The notes under the pieces were generated by a model, which had not been told where the DNA came from, searched no databases, and saw nothing but the letters and a program-made list of their open reading frames with translations. From Pseudomonas sp. N3-W (lineage in GTDB: Bacteria > Pseudomonadota > Gammaproteobacteria > Pseudomonadales > Pseudomonadaceae): 64,000 bases of DNA. Position 1 is the first letter of the stretch. Every line of letters begins with the position of its first letter. The DNA is taken from the NCBI RefSeq assembly GCF_024970185.1, contig NZ_CP103965.1, forward strand, positions 2,414,001 to 2,478,000, given 5' to 3'. Shown piece by piece: positions 28,398-36,952 of the stretch. The position numbers and the translations under genes are program-made.

Positions 28398-28959
28398 TTG
28401 TGTTCGATTGGCAGAACGCTGGGAGGGTGCCAAAAGGCTCAGTGACTTCTCGAGCGACTTTGTAAAACACGGTTCACCACTGATATCGATTCAGCGAGCA
28501 GCCGGCGCGAGGAGAGGGGCCTGCGCACGGGAGATGTCGCGATTGAAGCAATACCGGCTAGATTCTAGAACAGCTTGAATGTCTGTCTTTGGCCGAAAGC
28601 TGCCAATTGCGTAGGGCAGCAATTATTCACTGCAGTCTCTCAAGCATCGCACCATCTTTGCGGATAAGCGGTTCTTGAGCTGGTTGCGTATGTTCTGAAA
28701 GGGCGTGATGACGGCAATGCTGTCGAGCGCACGCCATCGGCATCTAGCAAGGCCAACAGACGCTAGAGGGCCTTCCCTTCACTCTCTCCCCAGTTGCCAG
28801 AGTGAGTGTGTAATTCTCTTTCAGAGCGCTGTCTTCGTCGCGGCTTGCGCCCAGAAATGGCCACTGGCAAACCTGTCCGTATATTTTTAACGATCTTTCC
28901 AGTACCCGCTCCACCCCCTCAGGGCAGGCAGGTACTGGACAAGTAAATGACCAACCCAA
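28398..28959. other. Gene-free stretch
   Basis: About 560 bp with no supportable gene on either strand. It holds one dispersed repeat copy (28577-28620). The short open frames here lack ribosome sites and family motifs. It may be the residue of the operon that once carried the adhesin. Confidence 0.5.
28577..28620. repeat. Dispersed intergenic repeat, copy c
   Basis: GAATGTCTGTCTTTGGCCG followed by AAAGCTGCC and a partial complementary arm GGGCAGC. It is the same family as the copies at 39187 and 42840. Confidence 0.5.
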
Positions 28960-30273
28960 CTACGCCAACTGCACCCGCCCTCGACGGCCCAAACCTGCCT
29001 GTAAGGCAAACGCAACAATCACCGTAGACGGCGCGGACAGGCTGCCAAGGCCGCCGCCGGAAAACATCAGCGCCAGCCCCAGCGCGGTGGCGCCGAACCA
29101 GGCGGTCAAGCCTACGGAATTGAACGCTGGCGCCTGATCGATGAGTGCCACCTCGCTGCGCCCATAGATGATCTGGGCCAACGCCACGCCGACCCAGGCC
29201 ACCACGAAAATCCCTTGATAGGCCAACGCCTTGAGGATGTAGCTGAACACGTCCGCAAGCATCAGGCTGTAGACGATCACCCCGACCGCCAATGCCCACA
29301 TCACGTACGAACCACGGAGGCCAAATCGGCCAAAGAACGCCTGCATGTTCAGCGTGGCCAGGTAGTAGTTGGCGGTGTTGATCCGGGTTTGCGTGGCCCA
29401 GACAAACAGCAATCCCCACAAGCCCATCAACTGCAAGATCGCCATCACCACCGAGACTTCGTTCAGCGCGCCTTGGTGGGGAATGCTGCTGACCAGGTAG
29501 ATGCCGGCCGCGCCGTTGAGCAAAAAGGTGACTGCGTAGAACGGCATGCCGAAGTTCCAGCGACCGTGGTACTCGGCGTCTTCAGGTTTGCCGAAGCGCG
29601 CATAGTCGAAGGTGAACAGCATCAATACCCAGACGCCCATGTAGGCGACGAAGCAGTCCCACCAGCCGAACGCGCTGGGTGTGGCCGGGCCGAAATCCAG
29701 CCATTGCGGTTGATAGCCATAACGACTGATCGACAGGCCCACGGCGACCAGCAAACCGCCCAGGTACACCGGCAGCAACACGCCGTTGAGCTTGTCCAGC
29801 CAGTGCTGAACGCTGCCCAGAATCATCGGCACGCTGTAGAGCACCACCGCCAATGCGGCCAGCGGGTAGAGCAGTTCCGGGTACAGGTGATGGAGCGCCA
29901 CGGCGATCACCGAACCTTCGAACACGGCGTAATAGATCGCCGTGGAAAAGAAGATCAACGTCGCCAGACAGGCCCCGGTGCTGCCAAACAGCAGCCGTGA
30001 AAACAGCGCCACCGACAAGCCGCTGCGGATTGCGAAGCGGCTGAGCACGCTGTTGACCAGCCCATAACTGATCACTGACAGCACCATGCCGATCAGGGCA
30101 TTGCGCGCGCCATAGGACAACGCCAGTGAAGCGCCGACCACGATATAAAACATCGCACTGCACACCGCCCACCAGGCCATGGTCAGGGACAATCGGCCCA
30201 TGCGCGCTTCGGTTGGAACGGGGTGATGAGCCGGGTCTTGCCCGGTTTGACTCGATTGCGATAAAGCAGCCAT
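28960..30273 (-). CDS. NCS1-family purine-cytosine permease-like transporter
   Basis: A 437-residue membrane protein with about twelve helices. The N-terminus has VPTEARMGRLSLTMAWWAVC, typical of NCS1 transporters, and later parts include WWDCFVAYMGVWVLMLFTFD. It is the last gene of the pxpA-BCCP-BC-pxpB-pxpC run, 111 bp after pxpC and in the same direction. It therefore probably imports the substrate of that pathway (5-oxoproline or a related lactam or ureide) rather than cytosine. Confidence 0.85.
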   Translation of the reverse strand: MAALSQSSQTGQDPAHHPVPTEARMGRLSLTMAWWAVCSAMFYIVVGASLALSYGARNALIGMVLSVISYGLVNSVLSRFAIRSGLSVALFSRLLFGSTGACLATLIFFSTAIYYAVFEGSVIAVALHHLYPELLYPLAALAVVLYSVPMILGSVQHWLDKLNGVLLPVYLGGLLVAVGLSISRYGYQPQWLDFGPATPSAFGWWDCFVAYMGVWVLMLFTFDYARFGKPEDAEYHGRWNFGMPFYAVTFLLNGAAGIYLVSSIPHQGALNEVSVVMAILQLMGLWGLLFVWATQTRINTANYYLATLNMQAFFGRFGLRGSYVMWALAVGVIVYSLMLADVFSYILKALAYQGIFVVAWVGVALAQIIYGRSEVALIDQAPAFNSVGLTAWFGATALGLALMFSGGGLGSLSAPSTVIVAFALQAGLGRRGRVQLA

Positions 30274-30384
30274 ATGCGTGAACTCCAGAACCAGTCAAAG
30301 GTTGAAGCGCGGGCAGCCGTCACCGCACCGAAGTGCGGCGTTGGCTTGCCGTTTGGCATGGCCCGCGCTAGACGGCGGGCAGAA

Positions 30385-31359
30385 TCAGGAAGGGAACAGC
30401 TTGCTCAGGCAGCTGAGCTTTTTCTTGTAGGAACGTCGCGCTTGCAGCGCCTCTTCGAGGGTCACCGCGACAAAGCGGGCCTTCTGGTTGGGTTGCATCT
30501 GGCCGATCAAATCGAGGTCGGCGCTGATCACCGTGCCGATCATCGCGTAGCCGCCACCGGACACTGCGTCGCGGTGCAGCACGATGGGTTCGAGCCCGGC
30601 CGGCACCTGGATCGAGCCAATCGGATAGCAACTGTCGACGATATTCGACGGATCGGAACCGGCGCCGAACGGTTGCTCGCGGGGCTGGAAGCTCAGTGCG
30701 CTGCCGCCCTTGAAGCGATAGCCGATGCGGTCGGCCTCAGAACCGACGGTCCACGGCTCGGCGAAAAAGCTCTTCGCCGCCGATTCGGTCAAGCGGTGGT
30801 AGTACAAGCCGGGCACGACCCGCAGGCTGATTTCGCCACCCAGGGATTGCCGCAGCGCCATGGGCAAACTGGCCCCGGCGCGGCTCTTGCCGCTGGCGAT
30901 GCCGACCGGCAGTTGATCACCGGCCACCAGCCTGCGCCCCTGAAAACCACCAAGCGCGCCCAACGCGTATGTCGAGCGACTGCCGAGTACCACCGGCACA
31001 TCAATGCCACCGGCCACCGCGACATAGGCGCGAGCACCGGCCTTGGGAAAGTCAAACCGCAGCACTTGCCCGGCTTTCACCGTGAACGCCGTGTCGTGGT
31101 GCATTTCCACGCCATCGACCCGTGGCGTCATGTGCGCGCCGCAGACCGCCACCAGTGCGTCCTGCTGAAACTCCAGCTCCGGCCCGAGCAACGTGCATTC
31201 CAGCGCCGCCGAACCCGCGGGGTTGCCGACCAGTTGATTGGCGGCACTCAAGGCGTATTGATCGAGCGCGCCGGAAGGGGGAATGCCCAAGTGGTAATAA
31301 CCTTCGCGGCCCAGGTCCTGTACCGAAGTGGCGAGACCGGGTTTTAGGACCTTGATCAT
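30385..31359 (-). CDS. pxpC: 5-oxoprolinase subunit C / biotin-dependent carboxyltransferase family (PxpC)
   Basis: A 324-residue protein of the allophanate hydrolase subunit 2 family. It opens with IKVLKPGLATSVQDLGREGY and has GIPPSGALDQYALSAANQLV, which is diagnostic. With PxpA and PxpB it opens 5-oxoproline to glutamate at the cost of ATP in the cytoplasm. Its start overlaps the PxpB stop (ATGA), so the two are coupled. Presence of biotin carboxylase genes in the same operon leaves room for another cyclic amide as substrate. Confidence 0.9.
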   Translation of the reverse strand: MIKVLKPGLATSVQDLGREGYYHLGIPPSGALDQYALSAANQLVGNPAGSAALECTLLGPELEFQQDALVAVCGAHMTPRVDGVEMHHDTAFTVKAGQVLRFDFPKAGARAYVAVAGGIDVPVVLGSRSTYALGALGGFQGRRLVAGDQLPVGIASGKSRAGASLPMALRQSLGGEISLRVVPGLYYHRLTESAAKSFFAEPWTVGSEADRIGYRFKGGSALSFQPREQPFGAGSDPSNIVDSCYPIGSIQVPAGLEPIVLHRDAVSGGGYAMIGTVISADLDLIGQMQPNQKARFVAVTLEEALQARRSYKKKLSCLSKLFPS

Positions 31360-32228
31360 GCCAGCACCTCCTGCAACGACTTGGGATAGCCAACGGGGTC
31401 GGCCAGAAACGCGTCCAGCGAGAACTCCACCGGGCGAATCCGCAGATCAAAGCGCCCGGACTCCACTTCGGCCACCGCATGGTCGTAGGCGTCGCGGTCC
31501 ATCGGTTTGAATTGCACGATGTCGCCCGGACGGAAAAACACCATGTGCTCCTTGAGGTACGCAAGGCTCTGTTGCGGGTCGTAGATCGGCGCTGGCGTGA
31601 CGCCAAACATCTGATAGCCACCGGCACCGCGCACCGAGTAAATGCAGCCAAAGCAACCGCCGTGACCCAGCGTCAATTTCGGCGTGTCGGTGCGCGGTCG
31701 CAGGTACTTGGGCACCTGCAACTGACGCTCGCGCTCGACCATCTGGAACATGAACGGCAGCCCCGCAACGAAGCCGACCATCGAGACAAACCACGGCGCG
31801 CCGCTGTGGGCAGCGATGAACGCCTCGACGTCGGCCAGACCGTTGATGCGTGCGGCGTATTCCAGGTCCGTGGCGCTCGGGTCTTGATGCCGATCGCGAA
31901 AGCGCATCAGGGTTTCGTGGGTCCAGGGGTCGTTGTAGAGCACCGGAATCTCGATGATCCGCGTCTGCAACGTGCGTTCGGCGACAGCCCCGGCCTCGGC
32001 GATTTTTACCGCTTCGAGCAAGGTATGAGGGGCGATGCGATCCGGGTCGAAACGGATCTGGAACGAGGCGTTGGCCAGGCAAATATCGAGCACGCCATCC
32101 AGCGCCAGTCGTTCCACCGCACGGGTGACGGCCAGGCCCTTGAAGAACGCGTCCAGGGACATGCTGTCGCTGACTTCGGCAAACAAATGCTCGTCGGCGC
32201 CAAAGCTGTAGCGGATCGCAGTGCTCAT
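31356..32228 (-). CDS. pxpB: 5-oxoprolinase subunit B family (PxpB, KipI-like)
   Basis: This 290-residue protein belongs to the allophanate hydrolase subunit 1 / KipI family: FGFVAGLPFM-type (here MVGFVAGLPFMFQM), LTLGHGGCFGCIYSVRGAGG and GDIVQFKPM. It is longer than E. coli PxpB (about 218 residues) through an extended N-terminal region. It acts with PxpC as the B-C complex. Both ends overlap neighbouring genes (BC upstream at 32225-32228, pxpC downstream), so the run is tightly coupled. Confidence 0.9.
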   Translation of the reverse strand: MSTAIRYSFGADEHLFAEVSDSMSLDAFFKGLAVTRAVERLALDGVLDICLANASFQIRFDPDRIAPHTLLEAVKIAEAGAVAERTLQTRIIEIPVLYNDPWTHETLMRFRDRHQDPSATDLEYAARINGLADVEAFIAAHSGAPWFVSMVGFVAGLPFMFQMVERERQLQVPKYLRPRTDTPKLTLGHGGCFGCIYSVRGAGGYQMFGVTPAPIYDPQQSLAYLKEHMVFFRPGDIVQFKPMDRDAYDHAVAEVESGRFDLRIRPVEFSLDAFLADPVGYPKSLQEVLA

Positions 32229-33598
32229 GCTTCACCTCCGCTACGGCGCTCGGCCAGCCAGGTTTCCAGGGTGCCGGTGTGGAAGTCGGCACTGTGCAGC
32301 CACTGTTGTTCGAGCAATTCGCCGTGCAAGGGCAGGGTGCTGGCCATGCCGGTGAGCGTGGTGTGCGCGACGGCGACCCGTGCACGGGCCAAGGCCTCGG
32401 CGCGATTGGCTCCGTGAACAATCAGCTTGGCCAGCAGCGAATCATAGTACGGCGGCACGCGGTAGCCCTGATACAGGTGCGTATCGACGCGGATGCCCTC
32501 GCCGTGAGGCCAGATCAGTTCCTCGACCAGGCCTGGGCTGGGGAAGAAATCCCGCGCCGGGTCTTCGGCGTTAAGGCGCATCTGCAGGGCGGCACCGTTG
32601 AGTTGAATGTCACTTTGCCTGAAGCCAAGCGGCTCGCCGCCCGCGATGCGCAACATGGCCTGGACCAGGTCGATGCCGGTGATCAATTCACTGACCGGGT
32701 GTTCCACCTGAATCCGCGTGTTCATCTCGATAAAGAAGAATTCGCCGGTCGTGTCGTCATACAGGTATTCCAGGGTGCCGGCGCCCTTGTAGCCCAGGGA
32801 TTCGGTCAGCCGCACGGCGCTGGCGCAAAGGGTTTCGCGTTGCTGTTGGCTGAGGACGGGTGACGGTGCTTCTTCGAAGATTTTCTGCCGGCGACGTTGC
32901 AACGAACACTCGCGCTCAAACAAATGCACTGCGCGCTGACCATCCCCCAATACCTGCACTTCAATGTGCCGGGCCTTGCTGATAAACCGCTCCAGGTATA
33001 CCGCGCCATTGCCAAACGCCGCCTGGGCTTCGCGCTGGGAGCGGGGAAACTCTTCACTCAATTGCCGGGCGTTTTCCGCCAGCCGAATACCGCGCCCGCC
33101 ACCGCCGGCAGAGGCTTTGATCAACAATGGGTAGCCAACGGATTCGGCGGCCTTGAGCGCCGACTCGACGTCGAACAATTCCCCCGGTGAGCCCGGCACC
33201 ACCGGCACACCCGCCGCTTGTGCAGTGCGCCGCGCCTCGGCTTTATCGCCCATGCGCCGGATCGTCTGCGCGCTTGGGCCAACAAAAATCGCGCCGGCAG
33301 CAACGACCGCTTCGGCAAAATCGGCGTTTTCCGAGAGAAAGCCATAACCGGGGTGGACCGCGTTGGCACCGGTGGCCTTCAAGGCGCCAAGCAAGGCCTC
33401 GACGTTCAGGTAACTTTTATCGGCGCGGGCCGGGCCGAGGACATGCACCTCATCGGCCATGCGCGCCGCCTGGGAATCGACGTCCGCCTCACTGCACGCG
33501 GCAACGGTGGGAATCCCCAGTGTTTTGGCGGCGCGGATAATCCGCACGGCGATCTCGCCCCGGTTGGCGATGAGTAATTTATCAATGGCTTGCGTCAT
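32225..33598 (-). CDS. Biotin carboxylase (AccC-like), operon paralogue
   Basis: A 457-residue ATP-grasp enzyme starting at the ATG at 33598. It has KLLIANRGEIAVRIIRAAK, the ATP loop KASAGGGGRGIR, RECSLQRRRQKIFEEAPSP and EMNTRIQVEHPVSELI. It carboxylates biotin on the small carrier encoded just upstream, using ATP and bicarbonate. The housekeeping accBC pair lies elsewhere in Pseudomonas; this copy is in a pxp operon, so the carboxyl group probably goes to a PxpBC substrate or to acetyl-CoA for a linked need. Which of these cannot be told from sequence. Confidence 0.88.
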   Translation of the reverse strand: MTQAIDKLLIANRGEIAVRIIRAAKTLGIPTVAACSEADVDSQAARMADEVHVLGPARADKSYLNVEALLGALKATGANAVHPGYGFLSENADFAEAVVAAGAIFVGPSAQTIRRMGDKAEARRTAQAAGVPVVPGSPGELFDVESALKAAESVGYPLLIKASAGGGGRGIRLAENARQLSEEFPRSQREAQAAFGNGAVYLERFISKARHIEVQVLGDGQRAVHLFERECSLQRRRQKIFEEAPSPVLSQQQRETLCASAVRLTESLGYKGAGTLEYLYDDTTGEFFFIEMNTRIQVEHPVSELITGIDLVQAMLRIAGGEPLGFRQSDIQLNGAALQMRLNAEDPARDFFPSPGLVEELIWPHGEGIRVDTHLYQGYRVPPYYDSLLAKLIVHGANRAEALARARVAVAHTTLTGMASTLPLHGELLEQQWLHSADFHTGTLETWLAERRSGGEA

Positions 33599-33608
33599 GA
33601 TCGCGCCC

Positions 33609-33854
33609 TCACTCGTCGTCGAGTGTTGCGACGACTTGACCCGGCTCCACCGGATCACCGTCTTCTACCAGAAAGGCACTGAGGCGACCGGCCGTCCCGG
33701 TGGTCAGTTCGGAAAACTGCTTCATGACCTCGATCAGGCCAATCACCGTGTCGGCGCTGACGTGGGCGCCGACCTCGACGAAGTTCGCCGAGTCCGGGGT
33801 GGCTTTGCGGTAGAAGGTCCCCGGCAACGGGGTGATGACAGTGTGTTCGGCCAT
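33609..33854 (-). CDS. Biotin carboxyl carrier protein domain (AccB-like, single domain)
   Basis: An 81-residue biotinyl domain starting at the ATG at 33854 (AGAGGA six bases upstream). The biotinylation site is Lys45 in IEVMKQ, a variant of the usual E-A-M-K-M. It lacks the long Pro/Ala-rich N-terminus of housekeeping AccB (about 150 residues), so only the lipoyl/biotinyl fold is present. It sits 10 bp before the biotin carboxylase gene and should shuttle carboxybiotin for that enzyme. Confidence 0.85.
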   Translation of the reverse strand: MAEHTVITPLPGTFYRKATPDSANFVEVGAHVSADTVIGLIEVMKQFSELTTGTAGRLSAFLVEDGDPVEPGQVVATLDDE

Positions 33855-33948
33855 GTCTGTTCCTCTTGGAATAGTTGTAGAAAGGCAGGCAAAAAGTGAA
33901 TCGGTGTACAAACCCTGGCGTCTGTGTGCCCGGTGTTTTCGAGTGGCC

Positions 33949-34707
33949 TCAGCGCGGTGCGCGCACCGTGATACCGGCGCCATCAAGCGCCTGACGCGTG
34001 GCGTGGACCAAGGCCAGGGCGCCCGGTGTGTCGCTGTGCAAACAGATGGAATCGAATTCAATCGTCAGGTCTTCGCCCTCGACGGTGCGCACCACGCCTT
34101 GCTGACAGGCGCGCAGCACTCGCGCGGCGACTCGGGCCGGGTCGTAGGCACGCACGTTGCGGGTGAAGACGATGGAGCCGGTGAGGTCATATTCGCGGTC
34201 GGCATAGAACTCGCGGATCACCGGTTGGCCGAGTTCCGTGGCGACACGCCAGATCACCGAATCGGGCATGCAATACAGCAGCAACTCCGGTTCCAGACGC
34301 TGCAGGTTTTCCACCAGCAAGCGGGCGGCTTCCTCGTCTCGGGCCAGGTGCATGTAGAGCGCGCCATGGGGTTTGATGTGTTGCAGGGCCACGCCTTGAA
34401 CCCGGGCGAGTTCACGCAGGGCGCCCAACTGATAGAGCATGTCGTCGACCAGTTCCTGGGCCGGCGCATTGATGTGCCGGCGGCCGAAACCGACCAGGTC
34501 GCGAAACCCCGGATGTGCGCCGATGGCCACGCCCAGGCGTTTGGCCTGCTCGACGGTGCGGCGCATGGTGCCGGGGTCGCCGGCATGAAAACCGGTGGCG
34601 ATGTTGGCCGAACTGATGAAGCCCATCAGCTCATTGTCGACCCCATCGCCGATGGTCCATGGGCCAAAACCTTCGCCCATGTCCGAGTTGAAATCTACTG
34701 CCTGCAT
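33949..34707 (-). CDS. pxpA: 5-oxoprolinase subunit A (LamB/YcsF family, PxpA)
   Basis: The 252-residue protein starts at the ATG at 34707, eight bases after [34 protein letters not shown] and [12 protein letters not shown] are diagnostic of LamB/YcsF proteins. PxpA works with PxpBC to hydrolyse 5-oxoproline to glutamate. It is the first gene of the operon, divergent from a LysR regulator with an inverted repeat between them. Confidence 0.92.
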   Translation of the reverse strand: MQAVDFNSDMGEGFGPWTIGDGVDNELMGFISSANIATGFHAGDPGTMRRTVEQAKRLGVAIGAHPGFRDLVGFGRRHINAPAQELVDDMLYQLGALRELARVQGVALQHIKPHGALYMHLARDEEAARLLVENLQRLEPELLLYCMPDSVIWRVATELGQPVIREFYADREYDLTGSIVFTRNVRAYDPARVAARVLRACQQGVVRTVEGEDLTIEFDSICLHSDTPGALALVHATRQALDGAGITVRAPR

Positions 34708-34775
34708 AACGCTTGCTCCCGACGCTTGTGACTTCATGCAGGCCACGTTAGATTTCTGCCAACCCCTTGGGAAGA

Positions 34776-34791
34776 TCTATTAACAGATAGA
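34776..34791. promoter_or_regulatory. Inverted repeat, candidate LysR operator between pxpA and its regulator
   Basis: TCTAT-TAACAG-ATAGA has 5-bp arms and fits the T-N11-A type of site bound by LysR proteins. It lies 69 bp upstream of pxpA and about 42 bp upstream of the LysR gene, where it could control both. A second related half (AGTATCTT) follows directly. Confidence 0.4.
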
Positions 34792-34832
34792 GTATCTTCT
34801 GAAAAACAGATACCTCGTCGACCGGAGTGCCC

Positions 34833-35750
34833 ATGTCCCTGACCCTGCGCCAAGTCCGCTATTTCGTCGCCACCGCCGAGATCGGGCAAATATCCCAGGC
34901 GGCGATTCACTTGAATATTTCCCAGTCGGCGGTGACCACAGCGATCAAGGAACTGGAAAGCATCCTCGGCACGCTGTTGTTCCAGCGCTCGGCGCAGGGC
35001 ATGAGCCTGACCGACGCCGGGCGGCATTTTCTGAATCGGGCCTATGTGATTTTGCGCAGCGTCGATGACGCATTGAACAGCCCGTTGCCGGACATCCGCG
35101 CCAGTGGCGTGTTGCGGTTGGCGGCGAGCTACACGGTGATCGGTTACTTCCTGCCGCACCATTTGCAGCGCCTGGAACACTGGCATCCGGACGTGGCCAT
35201 CGAGGTCCACGAACAGGAGCGGCAAGCCATCGAACAAGGCCTGCTGGAAGGTCGTTTTGACATGGCCGTGGTGCTCACCGCAAACCTTACGCACCCGGAC
35301 ATCGTTTCGGAGATTCTCTTCAACTCCGAACGCCGGTTATGGCTGCCCAGCCACCATCCATTGTGCGAACGCTCGGCGGTCAGCCTCGCCGACGTTGCGA
35401 AAGAACCCTACATCCTGCTGACCGTCGACGAAGCCGAACAAAGCGCCATGCGTTACTGGGAACGTGCTCACCAACAACCCAACGTGCGAGTGCGCACCAG
35501 TTCCGTGGAAGCGGTGCGCAGCATGGTCGCCAACGGCAGTGGCGTGGCGATTCTCTCGGACCTGGTGCACCGTCCCTGGTCACTGGAAGGCAAGCGCATC
35601 GAGACCGTGACGATCACCGATAAAGTGACGCCAATGAGCGTCGGCCTGGCCTGGCATCGCGAACGGGAATTCAGCCCGGCGATGCAGGCCTTTCGAAATT
35701 ATTTCCACGATGCATTTTTGGCGCCGCAACAACATTCTGCACGGCGTTGA
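34833..35750 (+). CDS. LysR-family transcriptional regulator of the pxp operon
   Basis: This LysR protein has about 305 residues from the ATG at 34833 (GGAG five bases upstream; a GTG at 34827 lies inside that spacing). LRQVRYFVATAEIGQISQAA opens the HTH, followed by NISQSAVTTAIKELE. The ligand-binding domain has the DMAVVLTANL region. Divergent orientation to the pxp operon makes it the probable activator, responding to 5-oxoproline or the true substrate. Confidence 0.9.
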   Translation: MSLTLRQVRYFVATAEIGQISQAAIHLNISQSAVTTAIKELESILGTLLFQRSAQGMSLTDAGRHFLNRAYVILRSVDDALNSPLPDIRASGVLRLAASYTVIGYFLPHHLQRLEHWHPDVAIEVHEQERQAIEQGLLEGRFDMAVVLTANLTHPDIVSEILFNSERRLWLPSHHPLCERSAVSLADVAKEPYILLTVDEAEQSAMRYWERAHQQPNVRVRTSSVEAVRSMVANGSGVAILSDLVHRPWSLEGKRIETVTITDKVTPMSVGLAWHREREFSPAMQAFRNYFHDAFLAPQQHSARR

Positions 35751-35843
35751 AAGCAGCCAATGCGGTGTGAAAACCGGGCCGCCGGAACGTAAACGTTGTG
35801 CCACTGGGGCGGATCGCGAAAGCGTGCGCCCCGGTTCTGCGCG

Positions 35844-36257
35844 TTATTGCGCCGCCTTGAGCGTGTTGACCTGGACCATGAGCATGGACGTATCAGCGAT
35901 TTCCACGAACAGGTCATAAGCCTCCAGGTAGAGGTAGACGTTGCTGGTCTTCATCCCGTTGTTTGCTGAGCAAGTTACAGCGCGCGCCGTCCCTTGCAGC
36001 GAGGCGACTTTTTGTGTGGCCGCAAAGGATTCACCCACCGAGCACGCAAATTTTTGCACGAACGGTTTGCCAGTGCTGTCGATAAAATTTTTGCTGTAGG
36101 CGATAGCACTGCCAGGCTTGAGGGCTTGCCAATCGCCATCCAGATTGATGCTGGTGAGAACACTTTGCTTGTCGGTTTTGCCAGCGAGCGGATTGCTGCT
36201 CGTCGCGGCCGTGCGCAATTGGCTGCTTTCGACCTGAAACGGCCTCTCCAGAGCCAC
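35844..36257 (-). CDS. Hypothetical protein, probably N-terminally truncated
   Basis: A 137-residue open frame beginning with a GTG that has no ribosome site and no signal peptide. The body looks like a folded exported domain: two cysteines (FACSVGES, AVTCSANN), SINLDGDWQALKPGSAIAYS and a C-terminal VYLYLEAYDLFVEIAD. A stop lies a few codons upstream, so any original leader has been lost. I recognise no family. Convergent with the LysR gene. Confidence 0.45.
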   Translation of the reverse strand: MALERPFQVESSQLRTAATSSNPLAGKTDKQSVLTSINLDGDWQALKPGSAIAYSKNFIDSTGKPFVQKFACSVGESFAATQKVASLQGTARAVTCSANNGMKTSNVYLYLEAYDLFVEIADTSMLMVQVNTLKAAQ

Positions 36258-36526
36258 ATATGGGGGCTAACATGAAAATCCAATCTTTGCTCCTTAGTAG
36301 CTTCGCTAACTCCATAGCTCGGAAAAAGACCTGATGTCTTAAGCAGATTAACTACCCATGATCATTAATCTTGCATATTTACCGGAATAATGGCTTAGTG
36401 ATATCATTCAGGGATTGCAATTAATTTCTCTAGGTGAGGGTGGTGGTTGCTATGTGGACTGGCTTTTTAGGAGATATTTTTATCCACCTGAGTATGATTT
36501 AAAAAAACGATCAAAGGAGTGACAAT
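36258..36526. other. AT-rich gene-free stretch
   Basis: About 270 bp of clearly lower GC than the core, marking the left edge of the islet that runs to about 39.1 kb. I see no repeat, tRNA or integrase-like motif in it. Confidence 0.4.
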
Positions 36527-36796
36527 ATGAGAAATCAAAGTCGAAAAATTGAAATTTTCCTCAAGGATGGCTTCTATGTTGATGTTATCAAGGCCGGTGA
36601 TGTTGATACTGTTTTGAAAGCAATTGAAGGGCACTCAATGCCCTCATCAATTGTGCATAAAGATGAGCGCGAATTAATAGGTAAAGAGTTTTTAGAGATT
36701 ACATCGGGCTTAATGGTGTCCTTGGATAAGTACCGTACTCAGTTCTTTCATAAAGAACAAATCCTCGTCTATTACAAGGGGGTGAATCTTTTTTAG
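36527..36796 (+). CDS. Hypothetical protein in AT-rich islet
   Basis: An 89-residue soluble protein with a strong ribosome site (AAAGGAG, 7 nt before the ATG). It is basic at the N-terminus (NQSRKIEIFLKDGFYVDVIK) and mixed alpha/beta, with no cysteine, no signal and no membrane helix. Codon use is AT-rich, unlike the core genes. I recognise no family. The strong translation signal supports a real gene. Confidence 0.6.
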   Translation: MRNQSRKIEIFLKDGFYVDVIKAGDVDTVLKAIEGHSMPSSIVHKDERELIGKEFLEITSGLMVSLDKYRTQFFHKEQILVYYKGVNLF

Positions 36797-36952
36797 ATTC
36801 AGTGCGCCTCCTTCTTCAAATTTGGTAGGTGCAGGCTGGAATATCGCTTTTGCAGTGATAGCTTGCAGTTGGGGTCTATATCTTAATGCTCTTTTTTATT
36901 TTTGATGTGGGTGCCGCTTTAGTGTTTTTCTGGGAAATACAAAGGATTGATC

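Noticed and set aside
29215..31347. Long plus-strand frames (261 and 357 codons) over the permease and pxpC genes
   Set aside because: Both are antisense to genes with clear motifs; compositions are shadow-like (His, Gln, Arg-rich).
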